Source: Planctomycetota bacterium | GTDB lineage: Bacteria > Planctomycetota > Planctomycetia > Pirellulales > Pirellulaceae | Direction of reading: 5' to 3' | DNA length: 47,884 bases | NCBI GenBank assembly: GCA_024276655.1 | Contig: JAJRWU010000255.1 | Location: 1-47,884 of the forward strand | Part shown: positions 1 to 8,267 of the stretch, piece by piece | Numbering within the stretch: position 1 is the first letter of the stretch | Layout of the letters: each line of letters opens with the position of its first letter | Position numbers and translations under genes: made by a program | Notes under the pieces: model-generated | Told to the model about the DNA's origin: nothing | Database searches by the model: none | Seen by the model: the letters and a program-made list of their open reading frames with translations, nothing else

Positions 1-429
1 GAGGTCGTCAAACCCCTTGATTTTCTTGGGGTTTCCCTGGGCCACGAGAATCACGGCGCGCTGCGAGGCGATCGGAAAGACTTCATCAACCAACTGGTAC
101 TGTTTGCGAGCGTCGTCGAGGTAGGTCATCGAAGCGGCAATGTAAACGTCGCCGGCGCCCGCCACGCGGAGGTCGGACAACAAAGCTCCCGAACCGCGAA
201 AAACGAACTCCGCCGGTACGCCGAACTCTTCCCGGTAGGCCTTGGCCACGGCTTCCACCGGTGTGCGCAAACCGGCCGCGCAGTAGATCGTTAAAGGCTG
301 ACTTTGAGCGCCCCCTCCCGACGACGAAAAAACGGGAGAAGAAGACGACCCGCCCCAGCTCAACGCAAAAACCAGCCCAGAAAGGAGGGCCAGTGATAAG
401 ACAGCGATAACGCCGAATCCAAATTTCAT
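1..429 (-). CDS. modA: ModA-like molybdate ABC transporter substrate-binding protein (5' part; 3' end outside window)
   Basis: This is the first 143 codons of a periplasmic or extracytoplasmic binding protein; the reading frame runs off the left edge. The N-terminus is a hydrophobic signal segment (residues 1-23) followed by a Ser/Gly-rich linker. The mature part begins LTIYCAAGLRTPVEAVAK, then RGSGALLSDLRVAGAGDVYI, the layout of the ModA/WtpA fold (oxyanion-binding CAA-G and SG-L segments). In that family the protein captures molybdate or tungstate and delivers it to a ModBC-type importer. The start is the ATG at 427-429, with an AGGTG ribosome site 6-10 bases upstream. No transporter partner is visible on this side of the window. 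Family assignment is good; the exact ligand is inferred. Confidence 0.8.
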   Translation of the reverse strand, partial: MKFGFGVIAVLSLALLSGLVFALSWGGSSSSPVFSSSGGGAQSQPLTIYCAAGLRTPVEAVAKAYREEFGVPAEFVFRGSGALLSDLRVAGAGDVYIAASMTYLDDARKQYQLVDEVFPIASQRAVILVAQGNPKKIKGFDDL

Positions 430-635
430 CGTGTTCACCTGAGGACGGTTGGCGGGACGGGTTGGCAACTCTTAAACGTTGACCCCATCAATTTAGCACG
501 GATAAAGCCGTGTCGCACTCTCCAGCCCCATTCTTAATGAAATCTTCATGAGGAGCGTTCGGGAAATAATATCTGACTAGCCGCATGGCGCTCCGCGAAA
601 GCACGCTACTTTCGCGGGTCGAAAGGCGACGCTAA

Positions 636-721
636 GGAACAGTCCCGAAATAAGTTCTCGGCTGTCGATCAAAAAAGCCCGGCATTTTCAAAATGCCGGG
701 CTTTTAATTCGGCACTGTTAC
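636..721. repeat. Family A palindromic repeat, copy 1 (internally deleted)
   Basis: The left end GGAACAGTCCCGAA matches the left end of the copies at 5761 and 10386. The right end TTCGGCACTGTTAC is a degenerate inverted repeat of it. The central hairpin has arms AAAAGCCCGGCATTT / AAATGCCGGGCTTTT. It is about 13 bases shorter than the 99-bp copies because the segment between the hairpin and the right end is missing. Confidence 0.75.
673..705 (-). terminator. Hairpin terminator downstream of the response regulator (subtype A)
   Basis: Perfect 15-bp stem with an A-run on one side and a T-run on the other, so it can work in either direction. It starts 51 bases past the stop of the response regulator gene. 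Confidence 0.7.
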
Positions 722-755
722 GAATTGCTCCAATGGTCGTTCACCCAGCGCGGCC

Positions 756-1388
756 TCACACCAAGCCCTTGCGCACCGCCCACACGGCGGCTTGGGTTCG
801 ATCGGACACTCCCACCTTCCGCAATATATGCTGCACATGCTCCTTCACCGTTTCGTAGCTGATGTGCAATGTTTGCGCGATTTCCTTGTTGGTCAGCCCC
901 AGAGCCAACTGCCGCAGAACTTCGCTTTCGCGTTGGGTTAGCGGAACTTCGACATCGGCATTGAGACGCGGCGTGGCCAGCGCGCCGGTAACGCGCCGCA
1001 GTTCTTCACGCGTCCAGGCGCTTTCGCCCTTGGCGGCGGTGCGAATGGTCGACAAGAGTTTGTCGCGGGTGGCGCCTTTGAGCACATAGCCAGCGGCGCC
1101 CAAGGCCACCGCGCGCGCCACATACGTGGGATTATCGTACGTGGAGAGCATCACGACGGGCAAATCGGGCCGGTCGAGTTTGATGCGCCCCAGAGCATTC
1201 AAACCATCGCCGTTGGGCATTCTGACATCCAACAGCACGACGCCAGGATTCTCACTAAGCGCTTTTTCGACCGCCTCATTCCCAGACGTGGCTTCCGCAA
1301 TGATCTCGATTTCCGTACCGGCAATGAGGTTTCGCAACCCACACCGCACAACTTCGTGGTCGTCGGCGATAAGAAGTCGGATCGTCAT
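756..1388 (-). CDS. NarL/FixJ-family response regulator transcription factor
   Basis: A 210-residue two-component response regulator. Residues 1-120 form a receiver domain: acidic pair D9-D10, phospho-acceptor D54 in the VVLLDVRMP strand, a Ser/Thr switch in VVMLST and the conserved Lys in GYVLKG. Residues about 145-207 are a LuxR-type HTH (LTQRESEVLRQLA, GLTNKEIAQTLHIS, TVKEHVQHILRKVGV). Phosphorylation by a sensor kinase would change DNA binding. The ATG at 1386-1388 was chosen because it starts directly at the receiver domain and has GGGGAA upstream; an ORF extended to 1505 would add 39 low-complexity residues. No histidine kinase lies next to it, so partner and regulon are unknown. A subtype A hairpin follows its stop. 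Confidence 0.93.
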   Translation of the reverse strand: MTIRLLIADDHEVVRCGLRNLIAGTEIEIIAEATSGNEAVEKALSENPGVVLLDVRMPNGDGLNALGRIKLDRPDLPVVMLSTYDNPTYVARAVALGAAGYVLKGATRDKLLSTIRTAAKGESAWTREELRRVTGALATPRLNADVEVPLTQRESEVLRQLALGLTNKEIAQTLHISYETVKEHVQHILRKVGVSDRTQAAVWAVRKGLV

Positions 1389-1520
1389 GAGCTTCCCCTG
1401 GGAAAAGATCAGCTGGCGGGCGTGGCGGCTGTTTGAATCGCTGGCGCACAGCGAAACATGGCCGGACCGAGCATAGCTCAGCCAGGGGGGGAAAGCAAGT
1501 ACCACCCCCTCCCCAGGTGA

Positions 1521-2576
1521 TCAAGAGGTTGGGTTCGCCAGCACTTCAGGATTACGGGTAACCGTGAAGCCCAGGTCTTCCAGCATTTGGTAATCTTCGT
1601 CGGGCGCTTGGCCTTCGGTGGTCAGGTAGTCGCCCACGAAAATGGAATTCGCGGCGTAAAGACCCAGCGGTTGCAGACTGCGTAAATGCAATTCACGGCC
1701 TCCGGCAATGCGAATTTCTCGGTCAGGATTTGCAAAACGGAACATGGCCAGCGTGCGCAAACAATCGCGAGGGCTCAACGCGTTGCGTGTTTCCAGCGTG
1801 GCGCCTTCAATTTCGATGAGAAAATTCACCGGAATCGATTGCACCCCCAAGTCGCGCAGTTCGAGCGCCATTTGCACCGTGTCTTGCGGTTTTTCCCCCA
1901 TGCCCACAATGCCGCCGGAGCAAATTTCCAGCCCCGCTTCCCGCACGGCGTTCAGTGTGTCGACGCGGTCGTCGTAGGTGTGCGTGGTGCAGATGTTGCC
2001 GTAATGCGCGCGCCCCGTATTGAGGTTATGATTCACCCGGTCGACGCCGCAGTCTGTCAAGCGGCGAGATTGCTCAGCCGTGAGCAGCCCCAAACACGCG
2101 CAAATTTTAAGGTCGTACTGCTGCTTGATTTCAGGAACGATCGTTTCAACCGCCCGCATTTCGCTCTCGCTAGGACCACGCGCCGAGATCACGATGCAAT
2201 ACGTTTTGGCCTGCCTTTCAAAAGCCAGGCGAGCGCCATCGAGCAGTTTTTGGCGATTGAGCAGGTTGTATTTGGGGATTTCCGCGTCGGAGTTTTTCGA
2301 TTGCGAACAATAAGAGCAGTCTTCGGGGCAGAGTCCGCTCTTGGCGTTCATCAAAAAATACAGTTGGACGTCAACGCCGAAATAACGCCGCCTGAGGCGA
2401 AACGCGGCCGCCAGCAGGTCGAGAATTTCAGCGTCCGACGACTCAAGAATCGCCAAGCCCTCCTGGTGGGTGAGTTGGTGTCCGGCCAAAATGCGTTGGG
2501 CGAGCCCGTGCCAAACGCCGTTTTCGTTGGCGGCGGCTGGAGAATCGCACTGGGGAGTGAGGGTCGGTTCGATCAT
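1521..2576 (-). CDS. bioB: Biotin synthase
   Basis: Radical SAM enzyme that inserts sulfur into dethiobiotin, the last step of biotin synthesis; cytoplasmic. The 351-residue length fits the family (about 320-350). The [4Fe-4S]/SAM motif CPEDCSYC has C83, C87 and C90. Downstream are YCIVISARGP, the VNHNLNTGRAHYGNICTTHTY segment characteristic of BioB, and the C-terminal AGGRELHL region expected to carry the [2Fe-2S] ligands. The start is placed at the ATG at 2574-2576 (MIEPTLTPQ); longer in-frame starts to 2981 would overlap the divergent gene and add a non-conserved leader. No strong ribosome site is visible. No other bio genes are nearby, so it appears to be a single-gene unit. Confidence 0.96.
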   Translation of the reverse strand: MIEPTLTPQCDSPAAANENGVWHGLAQRILAGHQLTHQEGLAILESSDAEILDLLAAAFRLRRRYFGVDVQLYFLMNAKSGLCPEDCSYCSQSKNSDAEIPKYNLLNRQKLLDGARLAFERQAKTYCIVISARGPSESEMRAVETIVPEIKQQYDLKICACLGLLTAEQSRRLTDCGVDRVNHNLNTGRAHYGNICTTHTYDDRVDTLNAVREAGLEICSGGIVGMGEKPQDTVQMALELRDLGVQSIPVNFLIEIEGATLETRNALSPRDCLRTLAMFRFANPDREIRIAGGRELHLRSLQPLGLYAANSIFVGDYLTTEGQAPDEDYQMLEDLGFTVTRNPEVLANPTS

Positions 2577-2812
2577 GAGAAGTTCGCGTCGGTGTGTGGG
2601 AGCGCAAAGCCGGTGGGTTCGTTCACATGAAGTATCGTAACGAGAGCAGCGATTGTTGAGAATAGACGGTCTTGCCGTTTCTGGGCCGATATTCGCCGCT
2701 TTCGTGAATCGCCGCCTATCGGTTTCCAGTGGCGGACGGCCATTGCCGCGGGTATGATCGGCGGTGGGGGCGGAAACCGGGTGAACGTCGGCGCTCTGGG
2801 GATATAGAATTC

Positions 2813-3361
2813 GTGTCACAATTGCACTTGGTGAGAGTTGGCCTCTTGGGCTCCGTGGGGCGATTTCAAGCCTCTGGCGCCGAGCGGTTCGAGCGCGGCG
2901 CGCGGGTGGTCTGCCAAACCGACCGCGGTCTTGAAGTGGGCGAAGTGCTAGCCGCCCTAGCCCTGGGAGAAGACATTTCACGAGCCGATGGCCAATTGCT
3001 TCGTGGACTGACCTCCGAAGACGACATGCTCTTGGAGCGGCTGACGCGGCACAAAGAAGAAGCGTTCACCGCTTGTGAGCGGCTGCTGCGCGAGGCCAAT
3101 CTGGAAGCCACCCTGATGGATGTCGAACATCTGTTTGATGGCCGCTCACTGTACTTTTATTTCCTCGGCCAGACGCCTCCCGAAGTGGAGTTGCTGACCG
3201 CGCAATTAGCCCAAACCTATGAGGCCCAAGTGCAATTTCGGGAGTTTTCCGAAACTCTGGCTCAGGGCTGTGGACCGGATTGCGGCGTCGGAGAAAAAGA
3301 AGATTGCGGCGATGGCTGCATTTCGTGCCACATCGCGGCGGCTTGCCCTAGCAAAAACTGA
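2813..3361 (+). CDS. PSP1-domain protein with cysteine-rich tail (RicT/YaaT-like)
   Basis: A 182-residue protein with the PSP1 fold: LVRVGLLGSVGRF at the start, then RVVCQTDRGLEVGEVLA, a helical segment HKEEAFTACERLL, and DGRSLYFYFLGQTPPEVE. PSP1 proteins include RicT/YaaT of Bacillus, part of an iron-sulfur complex that affects RNA maturation; that role is only an analogy here. The last 35 residues carry six cysteines in the order C-x3-C-x7-C-x3-C-x2-C-x5-C, a plausible metal or cluster site. The protein is shorter than Bacillus YaaT (about 275 residues). I prefer the GTG at 2813 because homology-like sequence starts there; an ATG at 2729 would extend it by 28 basic residues. It diverges from bioB. 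Confidence 0.72.
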   Translation: MSQLHLVRVGLLGSVGRFQASGAERFERGARVVCQTDRGLEVGEVLAALALGEDISRADGQLLRGLTSEDDMLLERLTRHKEEAFTACERLLREANLEATLMDVEHLFDGRSLYFYFLGQTPPEVELLTAQLAQTYEAQVQFREFSETLAQGCGPDCGVGEKEDCGDGCISCHIAAACPSKN

Positions 3362-3704
3362 ATCGGTCCAACGCGGCAGTCGGGAGAGTGGAGGAAGAGA
3401 TAGCCCGCAGGCTGCAACAAAGCCGAAGCGGTCGCGCCGCTCCAAGAAACGCCTGCTCCAAGAAAAAAAGAAAGGGGACACCGGCGGGGCAGACGCCGGG
3501 GACCCCCTCTGTCGGGACGATTTCTCGCCCCTAACAGAAGTTTCATCGGGATTTTCACTAATAAAGGTGAGTGTTTTAAAGCGAATGCGGATACTCACAA
3601 GCCATTAGCGGGCTGTTTCATGCAGCCTTTTTCGATCAGACAGGTTAAACGCGGAATGATCGGGTAGAATGGGGTGTTTGGCCACACAGGAGGATGAAAG
3701 ACGC
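3362..3704. other. Gene-free interval between the PSP1 gene and the SGNH hydrolase
   Basis: No convincing coding sequence. It contains an A/G-rich stretch (3410-3480), a small hairpin with T-run (3611-3632) and the AGGAGG ribosome site of the next gene (3688-3693). Confidence 0.5.
3611..3632 (+). terminator. Weak hairpin with T-run
   Basis: GGCTG / CAGCC stem of 5 bp, 7-base loop, then five Ts. It is far (250 bases) from the upstream stop, so function is uncertain. Confidence 0.3.
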
Positions 3705-4835
3705 ATGTCGAAGTTACGGATTTTGCTGCTTGCCGCGTTTGTGTTATGCATTGTACAGCGGACGCAGGCCGAACCTGGTGTCGCCGTCTCGCCGGTGCGA
3801 GTCGATGAAAAACAAGGGCTGGACTGGCGCCGCGCTCAAGATATCGGCCTCAGCGGACAAGGCTGGGCGAACACGAAGGCGCCGTTTGATCGCCTTCCCG
3901 CAAAAGCGGAGAAAATCGTCCGCCGGCCGGTTTGGTCGCTGAGTCGCCATTCGGCGGGAATCTATGTTCATTTCACCACCAACTCGCCGAAAATCAGCGT
4001 GCGTTGGAAGCTCATCGGAAAAAATCTGGGCATGCCGCATATGCCGGCTACCGGTGTGAGCGGCGTCGATTTGTACGTCCGCTGGCAAGGCAAGTGGCGT
4101 TGGCTGGCCAATGGTCGTCCGACCAAGTGGCCGGTGAATGAACAAGAAATGGTGGCCGGGCTATCGCCTGAAAATCGGGAGTACCTGCTTTTCCTGCCGC
4201 TTTACAATGGCGTCAGCGAAGTCGAGATCGGGGTCGCGGCGGGGAGTCAAATCGAGCGCACGGTTTCGTCCGGCAAGAAGAAAAAACTCCCCATCGTGTT
4301 TTGGGGCACCTCGATCACCCAAGGTGGCTGCGCCTCCCGACCGGGAATGGTCCATACCGCCATATTGGCCCGCCGCCTTGACCGGGAAACGATCAACCTC
4401 GGTTTCTCGGGCAACGGAAAAATGGAACTTGTAATGGCCGGCCTGTTGGCTGAAATCGAGGCTGCCGTTTATGTGCTCGACTGCCTGCCGAATCTCAATG
4501 CGAAAGAAGTCGCGGAGCGCACCGAACCGGTGGTGCGCATCCTACGAGCGGCGCACCCCTACACGCCGATCTTGCTGGTTGAAGATCGAAACTACCCCAA
4601 CGGTTTCCTGGTGGCCAGCCTGCGAATCCGCAACGCGACCGATCAGGCGGCGCTGCGCGGCGCGTTTGAGAGGCTTCAAGCCGCCGGAGTTGGTGATCTT
4701 TTTTACCTGGAGGGCGAGAAACTTTTGGGCCCAGATGGCGAAGATACGGTCGACGGTTCGCATCCGACCGATCTCGGCTTCGTGCGCATGGCCGACGCTT
4801 TTGAAAAAGTGCTGCGTCCGCTGCTCGAAGAATGA
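3705..4835 (+). CDS. Secreted SGNH/GDSL-family hydrolase
   Basis: A 376-residue exported esterase/acylhydrolase-type enzyme. Residues 1-22 are a Sec signal peptide ending QRTQA. Residues about 40-185 form a beta-rich N-terminal domain of the kind found in the SsfX3-like group. The SGNH domain follows: block I VFWGTSITQGGCA with nucleophile S203, GFSGNGKMEL (G235-N237 region) for the oxyanion hole, LDCLPN, and block V with D350-G-S-H353 completing the catalytic pair. The family removes acyl groups from carbohydrates or lipids; the natural substrate cannot be read from sequence. Start chosen at the ATG at 3705 because AGGAGG lies 11 bases upstream and the signal peptide begins there. A bidirectional hairpin separates it from the convergent next gene. 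Confidence 0.88.
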   Translation: MSKLRILLLAAFVLCIVQRTQAEPGVAVSPVRVDEKQGLDWRRAQDIGLSGQGWANTKAPFDRLPAKAEKIVRRPVWSLSRHSAGIYVHFTTNSPKISVRWKLIGKNLGMPHMPATGVSGVDLYVRWQGKWRWLANGRPTKWPVNEQEMVAGLSPENREYLLFLPLYNGVSEVEIGVAAGSQIERTVSSGKKKKLPIVFWGTSITQGGCASRPGMVHTAILARRLDRETINLGFSGNGKMELVMAGLLAEIEAAVYVLDCLPNLNAKEVAERTEPVVRILRAAHPYTPILLVEDRNYPNGFLVASLRIRNATDQAALRGAFERLQAAGVGDLFYLEGEKLLGPDGEDTVDGSHPTDLGFVRMADAFEKVLRPLLEE

Positions 4836-4867
4836 TCAATCTGAATAGGACTCGCTGAACCAACGTA

Positions 4868-4900
4868 AAAAGCCCGGCATTTTCGAAATGCCGGGCTTTT
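4868..4900. terminator. Bidirectional hairpin terminator between convergent genes (subtype A core)
   Basis: Arms AAAAGCCCGGCATTT and AAATGCCGGGCTTTT around a 3-base centre. It lies 33 bases after the SGNH hydrolase stop and 18 bases after the stop of the opposite gene. Only the core of the family A repeat is recognisable here; the terminal repeats are not. Confidence 0.85.
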
Positions 4901-4917
4901 ATTTCTAGAACCAAAGC

Positions 4918-5538
4918 CTATTTCTTTTTCGCCGCGCTGCGAGCCTGATGCAACGCCTCCACAAACTGCGCTTCGGTGTAGATGCGACCGGTGGGGCGGC
5001 GAAGGTTTTTCACCTGCGGCGACTTGCCGGAACGCCCCTTGGGCAAAAACTCCTCCATGCTCGGCGCGCCCTGATGCACTTTCCACTTGGCGTATCGGTG
5101 GCCATCCGGCAGACGTGCTAAATCGTGGATGAGTCGCTGTCCGCCGGTCATGGCGCCGATGCGATCGAGCCGATCAAAAATGAGTCGGTAAGACGATGTC
5201 TTGCGCATAAACGCTTTCCCCTTGGTGGTTCGCATCTCGCGCACCAAAAGATGGTTTGCGGGCAACATCTCTTCCAGCAGCGGCAATTTCGTGGCGCCTC
5301 GCCAACCCTTCTTTTCCAGTTGGGTCATCAGTGTGGAAACATCGTCCCGCGAAATGAGGTCGCCTTTTCGATAACCTTTTAGTTGGGAGAAATGGTCTTG
5401 CACGAGCGCGTCGATCCTCGCCACGCTCGGCATTTTTTTTGATTTTCGGGCCGCGAGTGAAATCGTTGGCGCCAACACCAAGCATGCCAAAATCACGGCT
5501 AGGAGTCGGCCGGAGCGGCGCTGCGCGAGGGAGGTCAT
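4918..5538 (-). CDS. Secreted protein of unknown function
   Basis: A 206-residue protein I do not recognise. Residues 1-30 are a signal peptide (positively charged start, core LLAVILACLVLAP, cleavage near SLAA). The mature part is basic, with KSKKMPSVARID, a helix-rich centre containing LVQDHFSQLKGYRKGDLI and SYRLIFDRLDRIGAMTGGQRLI, and a Lys-rich tail (RSAAKKK). No catalytic motif or membrane segment after the signal is visible. The start is the ATG at 5536-5538 with GGAGAG upstream; a longer frame to 5643 has no signal-like start. It converges on the SGNH hydrolase gene and shares its terminator hairpin. Confidence 0.7.
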   Translation of the reverse strand: MTSLAQRRSGRLLAVILACLVLAPTISLAARKSKKMPSVARIDALVQDHFSQLKGYRKGDLISRDDVSTLMTQLEKKGWRGATKLPLLEEMLPANHLLVREMRTTKGKAFMRKTSSYRLIFDRLDRIGAMTGGQRLIHDLARLPDGHRYAKWKVHQGAPSMEEFLPKGRSGKSPQVKNLRRPTGRIYTEAQFVEALHQARSAAKKK

Positions 5539-5760
5539 CTCGATACTCTCCAGGGTGGGACGCGGGCAGGACAGATAAAAAGACACCGAGAAAATGCAAA
5601 CGCCATGAAAGCCGCAACGCGGCGCAGCGGCTGATTCCCACAACGGAGGTGTGAGAATTGGCGCATACGTTATTCCACACTCTTTTAGCTATCGAGCTGC
5701 TGTGCGTCGGCACTTCAAGCCTGTCAAAAACGACCGGTTATAACGATTACTCGCCGGCCA

Positions 5761-5859
5761 GGAACCGTCCCGAAATAAGTTCCCGGTGGTAGCTCAAAAA
5801 AGCCCGGCATTTTCGAAATGCCGGGCTTTTAATTCAGTAGGTAAATTCGGGACGATTCC
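5761..5859. repeat. Family A palindromic repeat, copy 2 (complete, 99 bp)
   Basis: Terminal inverted repeats GGAACCGTCCCGAA and TTCGGGACGATTCC differ at one position when paired. Between them are AGTTCCCGGTGGTAGCTC and the perfect hairpin at 5798-5830. It is roughly 89% identical by eye to the copy at 10386. No ORF is encoded. Confidence 0.88.
5798..5830 (-). terminator. Hairpin terminator downstream of the amidohydrolase (subtype A)
   Basis: 15-bp stem AAAAGCCCGGCATTT / AAATGCCGGGCTTTT with flanking A and T runs, about 40 bases 3' of the amidohydrolase stop. Confidence 0.75.
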
Positions 5860-5871
5860 TAAACGGTTCCG

Positions 5872-6828
5872 CTACGAAAAGAACACGCGGGCGGCGGTTT
5901 TACGCAAGAGCCACTGGCGGTCGCCGGCGGAGAGGTCGGGGTAGTGTTTGAGAATCAGGTTGATGGAAGGGCCGTAATGGTGGCCGTTCACAACCTGAAA
6001 CGGTCCGTCACTGGCCCACATCAGCCGTTCGGGGCCGAAGGCGTCGAGCAAGCGGCGAATCATCGGCAACAGATCGGTATAGGGCGCCTGTTTTTTTCCC
6101 AACGCATAAAAGGCCGATGTTTTTACCGAGACCTTCCGATGGCGCGCCAAGTTGCAAAGCGCCTGAATATCGTGCTCCCGCACGACGCCATCAATACCGA
6201 TGCGGGCGAAGTGATCGATCACCACGGGCGTATCGGGGTGTTCGCGGCACATGCGGTCGACCGACGGCAAATACTTTGCGTCGATCAAATGGCACATCGC
6301 CAAACCATGCTCCGCCCCGCATCGCCACATCGCCTTCATGCCCTCGCTCCGCAGCCACTGTTGCGGTGAGTTGCTTTGCGGACGAATCCTAAAACCGCGC
6401 ACGCCTTTCGCTTTCATTTCCAGCATGGTTTCCGCCGGACGGCTGTTTTCGTCGATCACGGCGACGCCCGAAAACGAGCCGGCGTGTTTGTGCATCATGT
6501 CGAGCATGTAGGAGTTGTCGTAGCGGTAATAACTCATCTGGATGAGCACGATCTTCGACACGCCCAGCGGGCGGGCGTGTGAGAACAACTCCTCGGGCGT
6601 GAAACTGGGCGGCTTCATATCCTCACGAACAAAACCCTCGGCCAGCGGATAGTTTTTCAGGTCGGGCGTCCAGACATGCACATGCGCGTCGATATACCCC
6701 GGATTTTTTTGAGGTGCGGCCATGAGCGAACTCCGGGCAATGGCCGCCGTTGCAACAGTTGCCGCGACGCTCCTGGAAATGAAGCCACGACGTGTCACGC
6801 CGGAGAGGTTGTTGGTGTTTGCAGTCAT
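5872..6828 (-). CDS. Tat-exported amidohydrolase (amidohydrolase 2 family)
   Basis: A 318-residue metal-dependent hydrolase of the family that includes L-fuconolactonase and 2-pyrone-4,6-dicarboxylate lactonase. The N-terminus has a twin-arginine signal (TRRGFISRS, residues 12-20) and an Ala-rich hydrophobic stretch to about residue 38. The barrel starts with YIDAHVHVW, whose H49 and H51 are the usual first metal ligands. Further expected residues are the His in AMCHLIDAKY, VVIDHFAR, and the Asp in WASDGPF near the C-terminus. This suggests hydrolysis of a lactone or ring ester outside the cytoplasm. The substrate is unknown. A link to the sugar-acid operon at 39-47 kb (lactonase step) is conceivable but they are not adjacent. 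Confidence 0.85.
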   Translation of the reverse strand: MTANTNNLSGVTRRGFISRSVAATVATAAIARSSLMAAPQKNPGYIDAHVHVWTPDLKNYPLAEGFVREDMKPPSFTPEELFSHARPLGVSKIVLIQMSYYRYDNSYMLDMMHKHAGSFSGVAVIDENSRPAETMLEMKAKGVRGFRIRPQSNSPQQWLRSEGMKAMWRCGAEHGLAMCHLIDAKYLPSVDRMCREHPDTPVVIDHFARIGIDGVVREHDIQALCNLARHRKVSVKTSAFYALGKKQAPYTDLLPMIRRLLDAFGPERLMWASDGPFQVVNGHHYGPSINLILKHYPDLSAGDRQWLLRKTAARVFFS

Positions 6829-6930
6829 GCTGGATTCTCAATAATGATGTCGTTCGGCCTTGGCTGCATATGCAGGACCGTTGGGCGAATGGGCGGCGCT
6901 TTTCATTTCGTGAAAGTAGTATTCTAACAC

Positions 6931-7029
6931 GGAGCGAAAGGCGACAATAAGACAATTATTTCCCGGAAAAGCCCGGCATTTTGAAAGTGCCGGGCTTTTA
7001 ATTCGAGAAGTTAATTCGCGACACGCTCC
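6931..7029. repeat. Family A palindromic repeat, copy 3 (divergent, 99 bp)
   Basis: It has the same length and layout as the copy at 5761, with a central hairpin at 6967-6999, but the ends are GGAGCG...CGCTCC rather than GGAAC...GTTCC. The right end abuts the stop codon of the M16 peptidase gene. Confidence 0.65.
6967..6999 (-). terminator. Hairpin terminator downstream of the M16 peptidase pair (subtype A)
   Basis: AAAAGCCCGGCA / TGCCGGGCTTTT stem with one interior mismatch, 30 bases after the M16 stop. Confidence 0.75.
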
Positions 7030-8267
7030 TAGGCTGGCGCCGCCAGTTCGGTCAAGGGGCCGACCGAGAGCGTTGTGTTGACCGCCAGGGGAAAACGGCG
7101 GGCCATGGCTTCGATATCGTTTTTTGTCACGGCTTGGTAGGCTTGCACGGTTTCCTTAACAGTGCGGTATTTGCGACGTTGGATCCAATTCGAGCCCAGC
7201 GAAAACAGCCGATTCCCCGGCCGTTCGCTCTGCAACACCACGTGCGCACTGGTTTTGGCGATAGCCCTCCGCAGTTCATCCTGGCTGACGCCGGTCTGGG
7301 AAAAAGCAACTTGCATTTCATGCAGGCGGCGTATGTTCTCTTGGGTGTCTTGGGGGGCGCAACAGAGGAAGGTCATGAGCAATCCGGCGCCTTGGTATTC
7401 GTAGGCGCCGCAACTCGCATACTCGGCCAGCCCCGATTCGACAAACTCCCAATACAGGCGGCTGCCGCAATCGTCGCCGAAAATGGTGGCCATGATGCGG
7501 CTGGCGTAGCGGGCCTCGTCTTCGGCCGCCGGGCCGTTGCTTAACTGCACGGTGTATTGTTGGGCGGCTTTGTCGTGGGCCAGAAAATCGAAGCTTTGAT
7601 GCGCTGGCGTGGGCGGTGTTTGGCGAGACGTTGGGAACGCCCGCCACTGGCCGCACTGCTTCTCCGCCTCTTGCACGAGGGCCTCGAAATCGACATTGCC
7701 GGCCGCCGCCAGCACCATCCCGCCGGGGCTGTACCGCTGCTCGAAGTACGCGCGCATGGCGCTGGGCGTGAGCGCCGTGACCGACTCGACCGAACCCAAA
7801 ATATTTCGCGCCAAAGGATGCTCGCCGAAGTGGGAGGCCATGCATTTTTCATGGGCGCCGAACGGCGGTTGGTCGTCGTATTTATAGATCTCTTCGATGA
7901 TGACTTTTTTCTCGGTTTCAAAATCATCTTCCCGCAACGAAGGTCGCATAATATCACACAGCAGCGCCACGGCCCGCGTTTGCAGGTCGGGCAACACGGT
8001 GGCGTAATAAACCGTTTGCTCTTCACTGGTGAAGGCGTTGCAGTGCGAGCCCATTTCGTCGAGTTCGCGATTCACCTCGGCGGCCGTTCGATGCGGCGTA
8101 CCCTTGAACGCCATGTGCTCCAGGAAATGGCTCACGCCGGAGTTGGCGTCGTTTTCATCACGCGAGCCAGCCTTGACAAAAAACGCAATCGCGGTGGAGT
8201 ACGCCGCCGGATTGCACTCGGCAATCACTTCCAGGCCGTTTTCCAGTATGTGTTCACGAAACTCCAT
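7029..8267 (-). CDS. M16-family zinc peptidase, catalytically complete subunit
   Basis: A 412-residue M16 (insulinase/processing-peptidase) protein. The inverted zinc motif HxxEH is intact as H47-F-L-E50-H51, and the third ligand region VIIEEIYKYDD (E125/E126) lies about 75 residues downstream as in the family. It has no obvious signal peptide. The start is the ATG at 8265-8267, which overlaps the end of the upstream M16 gene by 14 bases, so the two are almost certainly translated together. In bacteria such pairs work as heterodimers: this subunit supplies the zinc site and the other a substrate-positioning Arg/Tyr pair. Substrate unknown. Expected to be cytoplasmic or periplasmic; sequence does not decide. 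Confidence 0.93.
   Translation of the reverse strand: MEFREHILENGLEVIAECNPAAYSTAIAFFVKAGSRDENDANSGVSHFLEHMAFKGTPHRTAAEVNRELDEMGSHCNAFTSEEQTVYYATVLPDLQTRAVALLCDIMRPSLREDDFETEKKVIIEEIYKYDDQPPFGAHEKCMASHFGEHPLARNILGSVESVTALTPSAMRAYFEQRYSPGGMVLAAAGNVDFEALVQEAEKQCGQWRAFPTSRQTPPTPAHQSFDFLAHDKAAQQYTVQLSNGPAAEDEARYASRIMATIFGDDCGSRLYWEFVESGLAEYASCGAYEYQGAGLLMTFLCCAPQDTQENIRRLHEMQVAFSQTGVSQDELRRAIAKTSAHVVLQSERPGNRLFSLGSNWIQRRKYRTVKETVQAYQAVTKNDIEAMARRFPLAVNTTLSVGPLTELAAPA

Larger units (their letters stand above)
430..755. other. Gene-free interval holding a repeat/terminator element
   Basis: This lies between the start of the modA-like gene and the stop of the response regulator, both on the minus strand. 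It holds a family A repeat (636-721) and presumably the modA promoter in 430-600. I see no convincing ORF or RNA in it. Confidence 0.6.
5539..5871. other. Gene-free interval with family A repeat
   Basis: It contains the upstream region of the secreted-protein gene (5539-5760) and one complete family A element (5761-5859), which ends 12 bases before the amidohydrolase stop. No other feature is seen. Confidence 0.6.

Noticed and set aside
3219-3608. Plus-strand frame overlapping the PSP1 gene end
   Set aside because: Out-of-frame overlap with the PSP1 C-terminus and a low-complexity basic product; no start signals.
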